From the NCBI GenBank assembly GCA_009772935.1, contig WOUR01000042.1, positions 1 through 59,479 on the forward strand: 59,479 nt of DNA, in the 5' to 3' direction. The position numbers and the translations under genes were made by a program. Below, in pieces: positions 35,852 through 44,083 of this stretch. Source of the DNA: Rhodospirillaceae bacterium. GTDB lineage: Bacteria; Pseudomonadota; Alphaproteobacteria; Reyranellales; Reyranellaceae. The notes under the pieces were generated by a model, which ran no database searches, had not been told where the DNA came from, and saw only the letters and a program-made list of their open reading frames with translations. Position 1 is the first letter of the stretch. Each line of letters opens with the position of its first letter.

Positions 35852-36679
35852 ATGAAGATCGTCGACGCGCAGATCCACATCTGGTCGCAGACCGTGACGC
35901 CGCCCTCGGGCCTGCATCGCAAGGTCGAGAAATTCACGGCCGAGCAGGCGCTGAAGGAGATGGACGAGGCCGGCGTCGATGCCGCGCTGATCCATCCGCC
36001 CTATTCCTGGGATCCGACCTCCAACCAGCTCGCCCTCGATGCCGCGCGGAAATATCCCGACCGCTTCGCGGTGATGGGCCAGTTCCCGCTGCAGGACCCC
36101 GAGAGCCGCAACCGCATCAGGGGCTGGCGCGACCAGCCCGGCATGATGGGTCTGCGCTGGGCGCTGCTGCAGCCGGCCGAGCAGAAGTGGCTGAACGACG
36201 GGCTGCTCGACTGGGTGTGGCCGGCCGCCGAGAAGGAAGGCATCCCGGTCGCGACGATGGGCGGCATCTTCCCCGACAAGTTCCGCGAGATCGCCGAAGC
36301 GCACCCCAACCTCAAGATGATCGTCGATCACTGCGGCCTGAACCGTCACGGCCAGGACGAGGAGGCCTTCATCCATCTCGACAAGCTGGTGGCGCTGGCG
36401 AAGCTGCCCAACGTCGCAGTGAAGGCCACCGGCGCGCCGCATTATTCGACCAAGGGCTATCCGTTCCGCAACATCCAGGACGGCCTGCACCGCATCTTCG
36501 ACGCCTTCGGCCCCAAGCGCTTCTTCTGGGGCACCGACATCACCCGCATGCAGTGCACCTACCGCCAGTGCGTGACCTTCTTCACCGAGGAACTGCCCTG
36601 GCTGAAGGGACGAGACCTCGAGGACGTGATGGGCCGCGGCCTGTGCGAATGGATCGACTGGAAGCTGAAGTTCGACTGA
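35852..36679 (+). CDS. Amidohydrolase family 2 (probable lactonase)
   Basis: The 275-residue protein starts MKIVDAQIHIW with the HxH-like metal site (QIH; first His is Gln as in several family 2 enzymes), has KMIVDHCGLNRHGQDE in the middle (His near 161) and FFWGTDITRMQCTY with the conserved Asp at the end. Family members are L-fuconolactonase or 2-pyrone-4,6-dicarboxylate hydrolase-like. With the upstream aldo/keto reductase (10-bp gap) it probably oxidises an aldose and then opens the lactone. The hydrolase role is inferred from family and context. Confidence 0.9.
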   Translation: MKIVDAQIHIWSQTVTPPSGLHRKVEKFTAEQALKEMDEAGVDAALIHPPYSWDPTSNQLALDAARKYPDRFAVMGQFPLQDPESRNRIRGWRDQPGMMGLRWALLQPAEQKWLNDGLLDWVWPAAEKEGIPVATMGGIFPDKFREIAEAHPNLKMIVDHCGLNRHGQDEEAFIHLDKLVALAKLPNVAVKATGAPHYSTKGYPFRNIQDGLHRIFDAFGPKRFFWGTDITRMQCTYRQCVTFFTEELPWLKGRDLEDVMGRGLCEWIDWKLKFD

Positions 36680-36704
36680 GCTTACTTGGCGCCCTTCAGA
36701 AACA

Positions 36705-36760
36705 TCCCGTCGTCTCGACCGAAGCCGAGCGTAGCCAGGCAAAGCGGAGAGACGACGGGA
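36705..36760. terminator. Bidirectional stem-loop between convergent genes
   Basis: TCCCGTCGTCTC (36705-36716) and GAGACGACGGGA (36749-36760) are perfect 12-bp arms around a 32-nt loop. The element lies just after the plus-strand amidohydrolase stop and before the minus-strand CHRD gene stop (36764), so it may end both transcripts. Confidence 0.55.
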
Positions 36761-36763
36761 CTG

Positions 36764-37225
36764 TCACTTCAGTGGCAGGATCTGGCCGCGGATCTCGCCG
36801 CCGGGATATTGCTCGGTCAGGACGTTGACGTACCAGAGGCCGGCCAGGACTTCCTTGGCCTGCTGCTCGGTCAGCGTGACGCCGTCGGTCACCGTCGAAC
36901 GGTCGGCGTAGAAGGGCACGTCGATGGGAACGACCTGGACCGCATTCTGATCCGCCGCGGCGGGGCCGTAGAGGCCGGCCTGGCGTACCGGGCCGCTCAG
37001 GCGCACCAGGTTGATCTTGTATTCCAGCACCTTGGTCGACGGGCGGTAGGTCGCCGCGAAATAGCCCTCGCCCTTGCTGTCGGTCGCCGGCACCACGCGC
37101 GCACCGTTCAGGTCCGCGCGCAGGTCGGTCTTCGGCAGGTTGGGCTCGCCCATGTTGAACGAGCAGGCCGAGGCCGCGAGCAGCGGCCCGAGGGACAGGA
37201 TAAGTCGGCGGGACGGGAGGCTCAT
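36764..37225 (-). CDS. CHRD domain lipoprotein
   Basis: The 153-residue protein starts MSLPSRRLILSLGPLLAASAC, a twin-Arg/lipobox signal (cleavage before Cys21), followed by a CHRD domain: DLNGARVVPATDSKGEGYFAATYRPSTKVLEYKI and a terminal GGEIRGQILP motif. CHRD domains occur in chordin and in bacterial secreted proteins and are thought to bind divalent cations or partners at the surface. It has no visible operon partner. The gene lies 45 bp downstream of the flavin monooxygenase stop codon. Confidence 0.88.
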   Translation of the reverse strand: MSLPSRRLILSLGPLLAASACSFNMGEPNLPKTDLRADLNGARVVPATDSKGEGYFAATYRPSTKVLEYKINLVRLSGPVRQAGLYGPAAADQNAVQVVPIDVPFYADRSTVTDGVTLTEQQAKEVLAGLWYVNVLTEQYPGGEIRGQILPLK

Positions 37226-37270
37226 GCCTTTAGTCTACGTCGCTAGTCGCGCCGGCGTCCCCGCGCCAAA

Positions 37271-39022
37271 TCAAGCTTTGTGGTGCACCGGTGCCCGGCC
37301 ATAGACCGGCGTCGGCAGACCCTGCTGCCGCGCCTTGAGCTGCAGCGACAGGAAGATCGAGTAAAGCCTGGACTGCATCAGGTTGCCGCCGTGGAACCAC
37401 AGGTTCTCTTGCGCCGTCGGCTTCCACATGTTGCGCAGCTCGCCCTCCCAGGGGCCAGGATCCTTGGCGGTGCCGGAGCCCAGGCCCCAGCACTTGCCGA
37501 CCTTGTCGGCGACCTCGGGCGAGATCAGCTCGGCCGCCCATTGGTTCATCGAGCCGTAGCCCGTGGCGTAGACGACCAGGTCGGCCTTGAGTTCGCTGCC
37601 GTCGTTCAACACGACGGAGTCTCCGGTCAGGCGCTCGATCTCGACGCCGGACTTCAGTTTGATACGACCGTCCGCGATCAGGTCGGAGGCGCCGACGTCG
37701 ATGTAGTAGCCCGAGCCCCGCCGCAGATACATCAGGCCGATACCGGTATTGTCCTCGCCGAAGGTCAGCTTGAAGCCCGCCCTTTCGAGCCGTGCGTAGA
37801 AATCCGCATCCTCGCGCCGGATCCTCTCCATCACCGGCTGCGCCACCGTCGGAAGGGCCGCGTAGGGCATCGAGGCCGTGGTAAGGTCGGCGATCTCGGT
37901 GGTGATGCCGGAGGCCACCGCCTCCTCCGAGTAGAGCGGCCGGTTGCGCGCCAGCGTATCGGCGCGCACGACCAGGGTCGGCGAGCGCTGCAGGAGCGTG
38001 ACATCCGCACCGTGTTCCCAGAGGTCGGCGGCGATGTCGTGCGCCGAATTGTTCGAGCCTACGACCACACACGTCTTGCCAGCCCAGCCCTCGCCACCGG
38101 GATGCTGGCTGGAATGATGCTGTCTGCCCTTGAACAGCGCGGCACCGGGGAACCTCGGAATCTCGGGGAAGCCCGACATGCCCGTCGCGATGACGAGCTG
38201 CTTCGGCTTGAGCGTCACCTCTTTGCCGTCACGTTCGACGACGACGGTCCACTCGCCCCTGCCCTCGTCGAACGACGCGCTCCTGCACGTGGTCGACGAC
38301 CAGTAATCGAGCTCCATGATCTTGGTGTAGGACTCCAGCCAGTCGCCCATCTTGTCCTTGGGCGTATAGACCGGCCAGTGGTCTGGGAACGGGAGGTACG
38401 GCAGATGGTCGTACCAGACCGGATCGTGCAGGCAGAGCGACTTGTAGCGGTTGCGCCAGGCGTCGCCCGGTCGCGGGTTGCGGTCGATGATCAGGGTCGG
38501 AACGCCGAGTCGCTTGAGGCGCGCGCCGAGCGCGATGCCACCCTGCCCGCCGCCGATCACCAGCACGTAGGGCTGGCGCTCGAAGCCCAGCTCCTTCGCG
38601 TCGGCCTTGCGGCGGTCGGTCCAGGTCACGCGATCCCTGAAGGCGCCATGCTGCGTGCCGTGCTCGCGCGTCGGTCCCTTCTTCTCCTCGAAGCCCTTCA
38701 GCTCCATCAGAGCCGTGAAGAAGGTCCAGGCCTTGCCGTTCTTCAGGCGCACATGCCCCGTGCCGCGGCCCTGCGCGGTTTCGAAGGTGAACCAGCCGGG
38801 CCAACCCGAGAGCGCGAACGAGTCGGGCTTCACATCGCTGAGGCGCGTCCTGAGCATATCTGAAATCGCAGAGCGGCTCTCGAACGTCACGATGTTCCAG
38901 GTGAAGGCGACAAGGTCGCGCCAGTAGCAGTCGTCGGCGAACAGCGCCGTCGCAGCCTCGATGTCGGATCGCTTCAACGCGGACGCAAACTCGGCAAGCC
39001 ACTCGGTCTCGTTCATTGTCAT
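37271..39022 (-). CDS. FAD-dependent monooxygenase with N-terminal SnoaL-like domain
   Basis: The 583-residue protein joins two modules. Residues about 1-140 form an NTF2/SnoaL-like domain (ALFADDCYWRDLVAFTWNIVTFES); residues about 160-583 form a flavin monooxygenase with FAD motif VLVIGGGQGGIALGARLKR, the FxGxxxHSSQH fingerprint FKGRQHHSSQH, a second Rossmann motif (VVVGSNNSAHDIAADLW) and VVYATGYGS. Similar proteins oxidise ketones or N/S centres. ATG at 39020-39022 is used, but the adjacent ATG at 39014-39016 is equally possible. It is divergent from an amidohydrolase over an 80-bp region, so both may answer the same regulator. Confidence 0.92.
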   Translation of the reverse strand: MTMNETEWLAEFASALKRSDIEAATALFADDCYWRDLVAFTWNIVTFESRSAISDMLRTRLSDVKPDSFALSGWPGWFTFETAQGRGTGHVRLKNGKAWTFFTALMELKGFEEKKGPTREHGTQHGAFRDRVTWTDRRKADAKELGFERQPYVLVIGGGQGGIALGARLKRLGVPTLIIDRNPRPGDAWRNRYKSLCLHDPVWYDHLPYLPFPDHWPVYTPKDKMGDWLESYTKIMELDYWSSTTCRSASFDEGRGEWTVVVERDGKEVTLKPKQLVIATGMSGFPEIPRFPGAALFKGRQHHSSQHPGGEGWAGKTCVVVGSNNSAHDIAADLWEHGADVTLLQRSPTLVVRADTLARNRPLYSEEAVASGITTEIADLTTASMPYAALPTVAQPVMERIRREDADFYARLERAGFKLTFGEDNTGIGLMYLRRGSGYYIDVGASDLIADGRIKLKSGVEIERLTGDSVVLNDGSELKADLVVYATGYGSMNQWAAELISPEVADKVGKCWGLGSGTAKDPGPWEGELRNMWKPTAQENLWFHGGNLMQSRLYSIFLSLQLKARQQGLPTPVYGRAPVHHKA

Positions 39023-39102
39023 CCCATTGCGACGGACATGCAGGCGGCGCACTCTAGAAGAAGGACGAGTCCAGAGGAATGGGCGCCCGGGAGGAACCAA
39101 CG

Positions 39103-40242
39103 ATGAAATACGACGTGATTTCCGCGGATGGGCATATCGACCTGATCTGGCTGCCGCCGGATCTCTTCACCAGCAACGCACCCACCTCGATGAAGGCGCG
39201 CATGCCGCATGTCGTCGACGGCCCCAAGGGACCGGAATGGACGAGCGCCAACGGCGCGAAGTTCGGACTGGTCAACGGCATGGGCTCGGCAGGACGCGAG
39301 TACGTGCCGGGGATCATCCACCGCTCCGACCGCATGGCCTCGACCGGCCTGTATGACGACGGCAAGAAGGGCATTCGCCGACTGACCGAGGTCGACCATC
39401 GCCTCAAGGACCAGGACCGCGATGGCGTGCAGGCCGAAGTGCTCTACGGCGTGCTGGGATCGAGCGGCCGGTTGAACGACCCGGAAGCCGCGATCGTGAT
39501 GCTGCGCATCTACAACGACTGGCTCCACGATTTCTGTAAAGGCGCCCCCGACCGGCTGATCGGCCTGGCCAACATCCCGAACTATGACATGGAAGAGTCG
39601 GTCGCCGAGGCGATGCGCTGCGCCAGGCGCGGCGTGAAGGGCCTCGACATCGCCAACCGTCCCGACATGACGCCGCTCTGGGACCCGTTCTGGGAGCCGC
39701 TGTGGAAGTTCGGCCACGAGACCGGCATCCCCCTGCACTTCCACACGATCGGCGGCCGCTCGCCCGACGTGACCAAGTTCACACCCGAGATCCAGCGCCG
39801 CATCTTCGCCGTGCACATCACCGGCTTCCAGATGCACATGAGCACCATGCTGATGGGTCTCATCTACTCGGGCGCACCGGCGTGCTATCCCAACCTCAAG
39901 ATCGTCATCGGCGAGGCCGGGCTCGGCTGGATCCCCTATGTGCTGCAGCACATGGATCTCGAGTGGGAGGACCAGTTCCAGGACCTCGACCTCAAGATGA
40001 AGCCGTCGGAGTATTGGCACCGGCAATTCTACGCCACCTACCAGACCGATCCGGTCGGCATCGAGCTGCTGCGCCATCTCGGCGAGGACAACGTCATGTG
40101 GGGGTCGGACTACCCGCATCCCGACGGCATCTGGCCGGATAGCCAGGAGTTCCTGGCACGGGAACTGACCGGCGTCTCGCCCGAGGTGAAGCGCAAGATC
40201 GTGCGCGACAATGCGATGAAGCTCTACGGCCTTGCCAGCTGA
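39103..40242 (+). CDS. Amidohydrolase family 2 (decarboxylase/hydrolase)
   Basis: The 379-residue protein is the longer type of Amidohydro_2: DVISADGHIDLIWLPP with the HxD-type metal site at the start, IPLHFHTIGGRSPD (metal His pair) in the middle, and a C-terminal VMWGSDYPHPDGIWPDS with the catalytic Asp. Related enzymes include o-aminomuconate semialdehyde and gamma-resorcylate decarboxylases. The ATG at 39103 has GGGAGGAAC upstream; an earlier in-frame ATG at 39079 lies before this site and is not preferred. It is followed by an EamA permease with a 1-bp gap. Confidence 0.9.
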   Translation: MKYDVISADGHIDLIWLPPDLFTSNAPTSMKARMPHVVDGPKGPEWTSANGAKFGLVNGMGSAGREYVPGIIHRSDRMASTGLYDDGKKGIRRLTEVDHRLKDQDRDGVQAEVLYGVLGSSGRLNDPEAAIVMLRIYNDWLHDFCKGAPDRLIGLANIPNYDMEESVAEAMRCARRGVKGLDIANRPDMTPLWDPFWEPLWKFGHETGIPLHFHTIGGRSPDVTKFTPEIQRRIFAVHITGFQMHMSTMLMGLIYSGAPACYPNLKIVIGEAGLGWIPYVLQHMDLEWEDQFQDLDLKMKPSEYWHRQFYATYQTDPVGIELLRHLGEDNVMWGSDYPHPDGIWPDSQEFLARELTGVSPEVKRKIVRDNAMKLYGLAS

Positions 40243-40243
40243 G

Positions 40244-41092
40244 ATGGGCCGGGAGGGCGGAGCGGCGCGCGTCGTCCTCCTGATCGTCTTCGCGATGCTG
40301 GCCTTCGCCGGCAACTCGCTGCTCTGCCGTGTCGCGCTGCGCGACACGGCGATCGACGCGGCGAGCTTCACCTCGATCCGCCTCGCTTCGGGCGCGCTAA
40401 TTCTCTGGATCCTGCTGCGTGTGCGCGGAAAGCAGCCGCTGGCGGCGGGAAGCTGGCCGATGGCCGCGATGCTCTTCGCCTACGCGGTCTGCTTCTCCTT
40501 CGCCTATCGCGATCTCACCGCCGCGACCGGCGCGCTGCTGCTGTTCGGCGCGGTGCAGCTCACCATGACCGGCTACGGCCTGCTCACCGGCGAGCGGCTC
40601 GCCGGGCTGCGGCTGGTCGGCGTGATGGTGGCGGTCGCAGGGCTCGTCTGGCTGCTGTTGCCCGGACTGTCGGCGCCGCCGCTGATCGCGGCAGGGCTGA
40701 TGCTGGCGGCCGGCCTTGCCTGGGGTGTGTACTCGCTGCTCGGCCGCGGTGCCGGCGATGCCACCGCAGCCACCGGCGGCAACTTCATCCGCGCCGTGCC
40801 CTTCGCCGCGATCCTCAGCCTGGCCGCGGCAGGCCATGCCAGTCGCGACCCGACGGGCCTGACGTACGCCGTGGCGTCGGGCGCCGTGACCTCGGGCCTG
40901 GGCTACGTGCTGTGGTACGCCGCCCTTCCGGCGCTGTCCGCCACCTCGGCGGCGACAATCCAGCTTTGCGTCCCCGCCATTGCCGCACTGGGGGGCGCGG
41001 TGCTACTCGCCGAGCCGATCACCGCACGGCTGCTGATTGCGTCGGCGGCGATCCTGGGCGGCATCGCGCTCACCATTCGCAGGAAGAGCTGA
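40244..41092 (+). CDS. EamA family (DMT superfamily) transporter
   Basis: The 282-residue inner-membrane protein has ten predicted helices in two EamA repeats (first MLAFAGNSLLCRVALRD..; second beginning near GLAWGVYSLLGRGAGDAT), typical for metabolite exporters or carriers. The start codon sits one base after the amidohydrolase stop codon, so translation is coupled. It may move a product of that enzyme. The aminotransferase gene follows after 13 bp. Confidence 0.9.
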   Translation: MGREGGAARVVLLIVFAMLAFAGNSLLCRVALRDTAIDAASFTSIRLASGALILWILLRVRGKQPLAAGSWPMAAMLFAYAVCFSFAYRDLTAATGALLLFGAVQLTMTGYGLLTGERLAGLRLVGVMVAVAGLVWLLLPGLSAPPLIAAGLMLAAGLAWGVYSLLGRGAGDATAATGGNFIRAVPFAAILSLAAAGHASRDPTGLTYAVASGAVTSGLGYVLWYAALPALSATSAATIQLCVPAIAALGGAVLLAEPITARLLIASAAILGGIALTIRRKS

Positions 41093-41105
41093 AGCAAGGG
41101 GACAC

Positions 41106-42308
41106 ATGTTCGAGGTTGCCGATCGTCTGAAGAACGTGAAGGTGTCGGCCTCGGCCGCGATGACCCGCAAGGTGCGCGACCTGCGCGCCCAGGGCGTCAA
41201 GATCGTGGGCCTGTCATCGGGCGAGCCCGACTTCCCGACCCCGGCCCACGCCATCGAGGCCGCGCACGCCGCGGCGCTGGCCGGCGAGACCAAGTATCCG
41301 CCACAGGACGGCATCAGGCCGCTCAAGGAGGCGATCCAGCGGAAGTTCAAGCGCGACAACGATCTCGACTATGGGCTGGACGAGATCATGGTCTCCAACG
41401 GTAGCAAGCAGATCATGTACGACGCGCTGATGGCCAGCGTGAACCCGGGTGACGAGGTCATCATCCCCGCCCCCGGCTGGATCTCCTATGCCGACCAGGC
41501 GGTGATCGCGGGCGCGAAGCCGGTGCCGGTGTCCTGCCCGGAGAACAACCAGTTCAAGCTGCGTGCCGCCGATCTCGACGCCGTCATCACGGCGAAGACC
41601 AGGTGGGTGGTGTTGAATTTCCCCAACAATCCGACGGGCGCCGTCTGCTCGCCGGCGGAGATGCGCCAGATCTGCGACGTGCTCATGAAGCACAGGCACG
41701 TGCTGGTGATGGCCGACGACGTCTACGAGCACCTGGTCTATGGCGACGCGACGTTCAGCACCGTGGCCCAGGTCGAGCCGGCGCTGAAGGATCGCACGCT
41801 CACCGTCAACGGCGCGTCCAAGGCCTATGCAATGACCGGCTGGCGGGTTGGCTTCGCCGGGGGACCGCGGGCGATGATCGCGGCCATGACCAACATGCAG
41901 GGCCAGATCGGCTCGGGCATCTCGACGATCAGCCAGGCCGCCGCCGTTGCCGCCCTCAATGGACCCCAGGAGTTGCTGAAGGAGCGGGCCGCCGACTACC
42001 AGAAGCGCCGCGACGAGGTCGTGGCCATGCTGCGCGCCGCGAGGGGCGTCACCTGCCACATGCCCGAGGGCGCGTTCTACGTATTCCCCAACATCGCGGG
42101 CTGCATCGGCAAGACCACGAAGGGCGGCCGCCGGATTGCCAACGACACCGATTTCGTGACCGCACTGCTCGAAGAGAAGCACGTTGCCACGGTGCAGGGC
42201 GCGGCCTACGGCATGAGCCCCTACTTCAGGATCTCCTATGCCACCGACATGGCGAGCCTTCGCGAAGGCTGCACGCGCATCCAGGAGTTCTGCGCCGAAC
42301 TCAGCTAG
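41106..42308 (+). CDS. PLP-dependent aminotransferase, class I (aspartate aminotransferase-like)
   Basis: The 400-residue enzyme has GLSSGEPDFPTPAHAIEAA at its start, NGSKQIMYDALMA, VLNFPNNPTGAVCSPAEM with the conserved Asn, and the PLP Lys in NGASKAYAMTGWRVGF; the substrate-carboxylate Arg is near FRISYA. It moves an amino group between an amino acid and a 2-oxo acid; aspartate or aromatic substrates are likely, but not determined. The gene follows the EamA permease by 13 bp. Beyond the stop lies a large stem-loop that separates it from a convergent gene. Confidence 0.93.
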   Translation: MFEVADRLKNVKVSASAAMTRKVRDLRAQGVKIVGLSSGEPDFPTPAHAIEAAHAAALAGETKYPPQDGIRPLKEAIQRKFKRDNDLDYGLDEIMVSNGSKQIMYDALMASVNPGDEVIIPAPGWISYADQAVIAGAKPVPVSCPENNQFKLRAADLDAVITAKTRWVVLNFPNNPTGAVCSPAEMRQICDVLMKHRHVLVMADDVYEHLVYGDATFSTVAQVEPALKDRTLTVNGASKAYAMTGWRVGFAGGPRAMIAAMTNMQGQIGSGISTISQAAAVAALNGPQELLKERAADYQKRRDEVVAMLRAARGVTCHMPEGAFYVFPNIAGCIGKTTKGGRRIANDTDFVTALLEEKHVATVQGAAYGMSPYFRISYATDMASLREGCTRIQEFCAELS

Positions 42309-42325
42309 GGGGCGATGTCTTCATT

Positions 42326-42384
42326 GGAGCGCGCCACTCCAGTGGCTCCTATGCTTTCCGAGCGCCACTGGAGTGGCGCGCTCC
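42326..42384. repeat. Perfect 21-bp inverted repeat between convergent genes
   Basis: GGAGCGCGCCACTCCAGTGGC (42326-42346) has its exact reverse complement at 42364-42384, with a 17-nt centre. It lies 18 bp after the aminotransferase stop and 16 bp before the end of the convergent lipoprotein gene. It may terminate both transcripts. It has no sequence relation to the GGATCC palindromes elsewhere in the window. Confidence 0.7.
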
Positions 42385-42399
42385 CAGCAGAGGCCTCGA

Positions 42400-42852
42400 C
42401 TATAGCGCGTTTATTTCCCTCACCTTGGCGGTGAGGCCGAGCTTGCGGTTGCAGAGCGGCCAGTGCCAGGTCTCGCCCTGATCGAAGATCACCCAGGACG
42501 TCAGCGCGGCGGCCTTTTCGTAGTCCTGCGCCGCCTCGATGGCTTCCTTCGGCGTCAGCACCGTGCCGTCGCGGCGCTGCTGCAGGGTGATGTAGGTGCG
42601 CGGCGTGTACTGGAAGCGGCCGTGGTAGGAACCGCGCCCGCCGGTGATTCGGTTCGAATGCGGCCCCCAACTGCCGCTCTCGCAGACTGCGAGCGACTGG
42701 ATGACCTCGTCCTTGCGCGACTGTACGAAGACCTCGTGCTCCGTCGGACCTTGCGGCACAGCCGCCGTCTCAGGCGGCTTCTTGGCGCATCCCGGGCCGG
42801 CGCAGAGCGCGGCGAGCAGGATCGGCAGGGTGGCGGGATGGAAGTTGTTCAC
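42400..42852 (-). CDS. Small lipoprotein-like protein with a lysozyme-like Glu motif
   Basis: The 150-residue product starts at GTG 42850-42852 with a signal-like VNNFHPATLPILLAALCAGPGC, then a short linker and a helical domain: VIQSLAVCESGSWGPHSN, GSYHGRFQYTPRTYITLQQR, and KAAALTSWVIFDQGETWHW. The CESG-x-G-x-FQ-(A/T)-W order recalls resuscitation-factor/lysozyme-like transglycosylases, where the Glu is catalytic. This is an inference from motif order only; GRFQ here lacks the usual Asn. No neighbour supports a cell-wall role. The 223-bp gap up to the PuuE-type gene shows no other gene. Confidence 0.5.
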   Translation of the reverse strand: MNNFHPATLPILLAALCAGPGCAKKPPETAAVPQGPTEHEVFVQSRKDEVIQSLAVCESGSWGPHSNRITGGRGSYHGRFQYTPRTYITLQQRRDGTVLTPKEAIEAAQDYEKAAALTSWVIFDQGETWHWPLCNRKLGLTAKVREINAL

Positions 42853-43075
42853 GGCCCGACATTGTTCACACGATTTTATCCCCAGGGTAAACCCCGGCCG
42901 GCATGGGCGGCGTTGCCGCGCTGCGAGTGCGAACGAGCCCGGACCGACGTCGCCAGGATGCCGGCTGGCCGGGCTCAAGTGCTTCTTCGTGCCGTGCGCT
43001 GCGCCGGCAGGGCACGCCTCGGCTCAACCGGACCGCGAGTCCTTTCGTGTTTCAATTGTAACGGCGCAGGCCCGA

Positions 43076-43990
43076 TCAGGCCGCTGCGGCCGGATGGGTC
43101 GCGATCCAGTGCCGCGCGATCTCCTCGCGGGTCGCCACCCAGACCTTGGGCTTGGAGGCCACGTAGTCGAGAAAGCGCGCCAGGGTGGCGGCGCGGCTCG
43201 GCCGTCCGGCGAGGCGGCAGTGCAGGCCGATCGACATCATCTTCGGCGCGCGCGCGCCCTCGGCGTAGAGCATGTCGAAACTGTCCTTCATCGCCTGCAG
43301 CCAGCCGTCGCCAGCGGTGAACCCCGGCGCCACCCCAAACTTCATGTCGTTCACTTCGAGCGTATACGGAATGATCAGGTGCGGCTCGGTTCCGACCTTC
43401 ACCCAGTAGGGGAGATCGTCGGCGTAGGAATCGCTCGAGTAGAGGAAGCCGCCATGCTTGATCACGGCCTCGAGCGTGTGCAGGCCGAAGCGGCCGGTGT
43501 ACCACCCGACCGGCGCGCGGCCGGCGGTCTGCTCGATCACCTTCACGGCCTTCCGCATATGGTCGAGCTCCTGCTCGAGCGTGAAGTCCTTGTAGTTGAT
43601 CCAGCGCCAGCCATGGCTTGCGACCTCGTGGCCGGCCTCGGCCATCGCCTTGCCGGCCGCGGGATTGAGCTCCAGCGCGCGTCCGACCGCCCAGGAGGTG
43701 AAGCGCATGTTGCGCTCCTGGAAGAGCCGCAGGATGCGCCAGAAGCCGGCGCGGCTGCCATACTCATACATCGACTCGGTCGAGAGGTCGCGGCCACCCT
43801 CGATGGGCGTGCCGCCGGGCGTCTCGGTCAGGAAGACCTCGGAGGCGGGATCGCCGTTCAGGATCGTATTCTCCCCACCCTCCTCGTAGTTCAGCACGAA
43901 GCTCACCGCGATCCGGGCATCCCCCGGCCACTGCGCATGCGGCGGGTTGGGGCCGTAGCCGATCAGGTTGCGGTCGAGATGGTTATGCAT
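43076..43990 (-). CDS. Polysaccharide deacetylase family, PuuE-type allantoinase
   Basis: The 304-residue protein starts RNLIGYGPNPPHAQWPGDARIAVSFVLNYEEGGENTI (blocks), the signature of the PuuE branch of NodB-like deacetylases, which act as metal-independent allantoinases. The NodB His pair is in HEVASHGWRW, and GLHCRLAGRP forms another His-containing loop. A Met at 43990 gives the best start; one at 44017 adds nine residues. It is divergent from an allantoate amidohydrolase-like gene over 93 bp, which supports purine ureide catabolism, though no uricase or urease gene is in the window. Confidence 0.88.
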   Translation of the reverse strand: MHNHLDRNLIGYGPNPPHAQWPGDARIAVSFVLNYEEGGENTILNGDPASEVFLTETPGGTPIEGGRDLSTESMYEYGSRAGFWRILRLFQERNMRFTSWAVGRALELNPAAGKAMAEAGHEVASHGWRWINYKDFTLEQELDHMRKAVKVIEQTAGRAPVGWYTGRFGLHTLEAVIKHGGFLYSSDSYADDLPYWVKVGTEPHLIIPYTLEVNDMKFGVAPGFTAGDGWLQAMKDSFDMLYAEGARAPKMMSIGLHCRLAGRPSRAATLARFLDYVASKPKVWVATREEIARHWIATHPAAAA

Positions 43991-44083
43991 GGGGCCCCCG
44001 GGAGACGCGACGCCCAAGAGTCGGGCGATTGAAGCCCGACTATGGCGCGGCTATAGCTCGCGCGACAAGCTTGTGGAGGCGAG

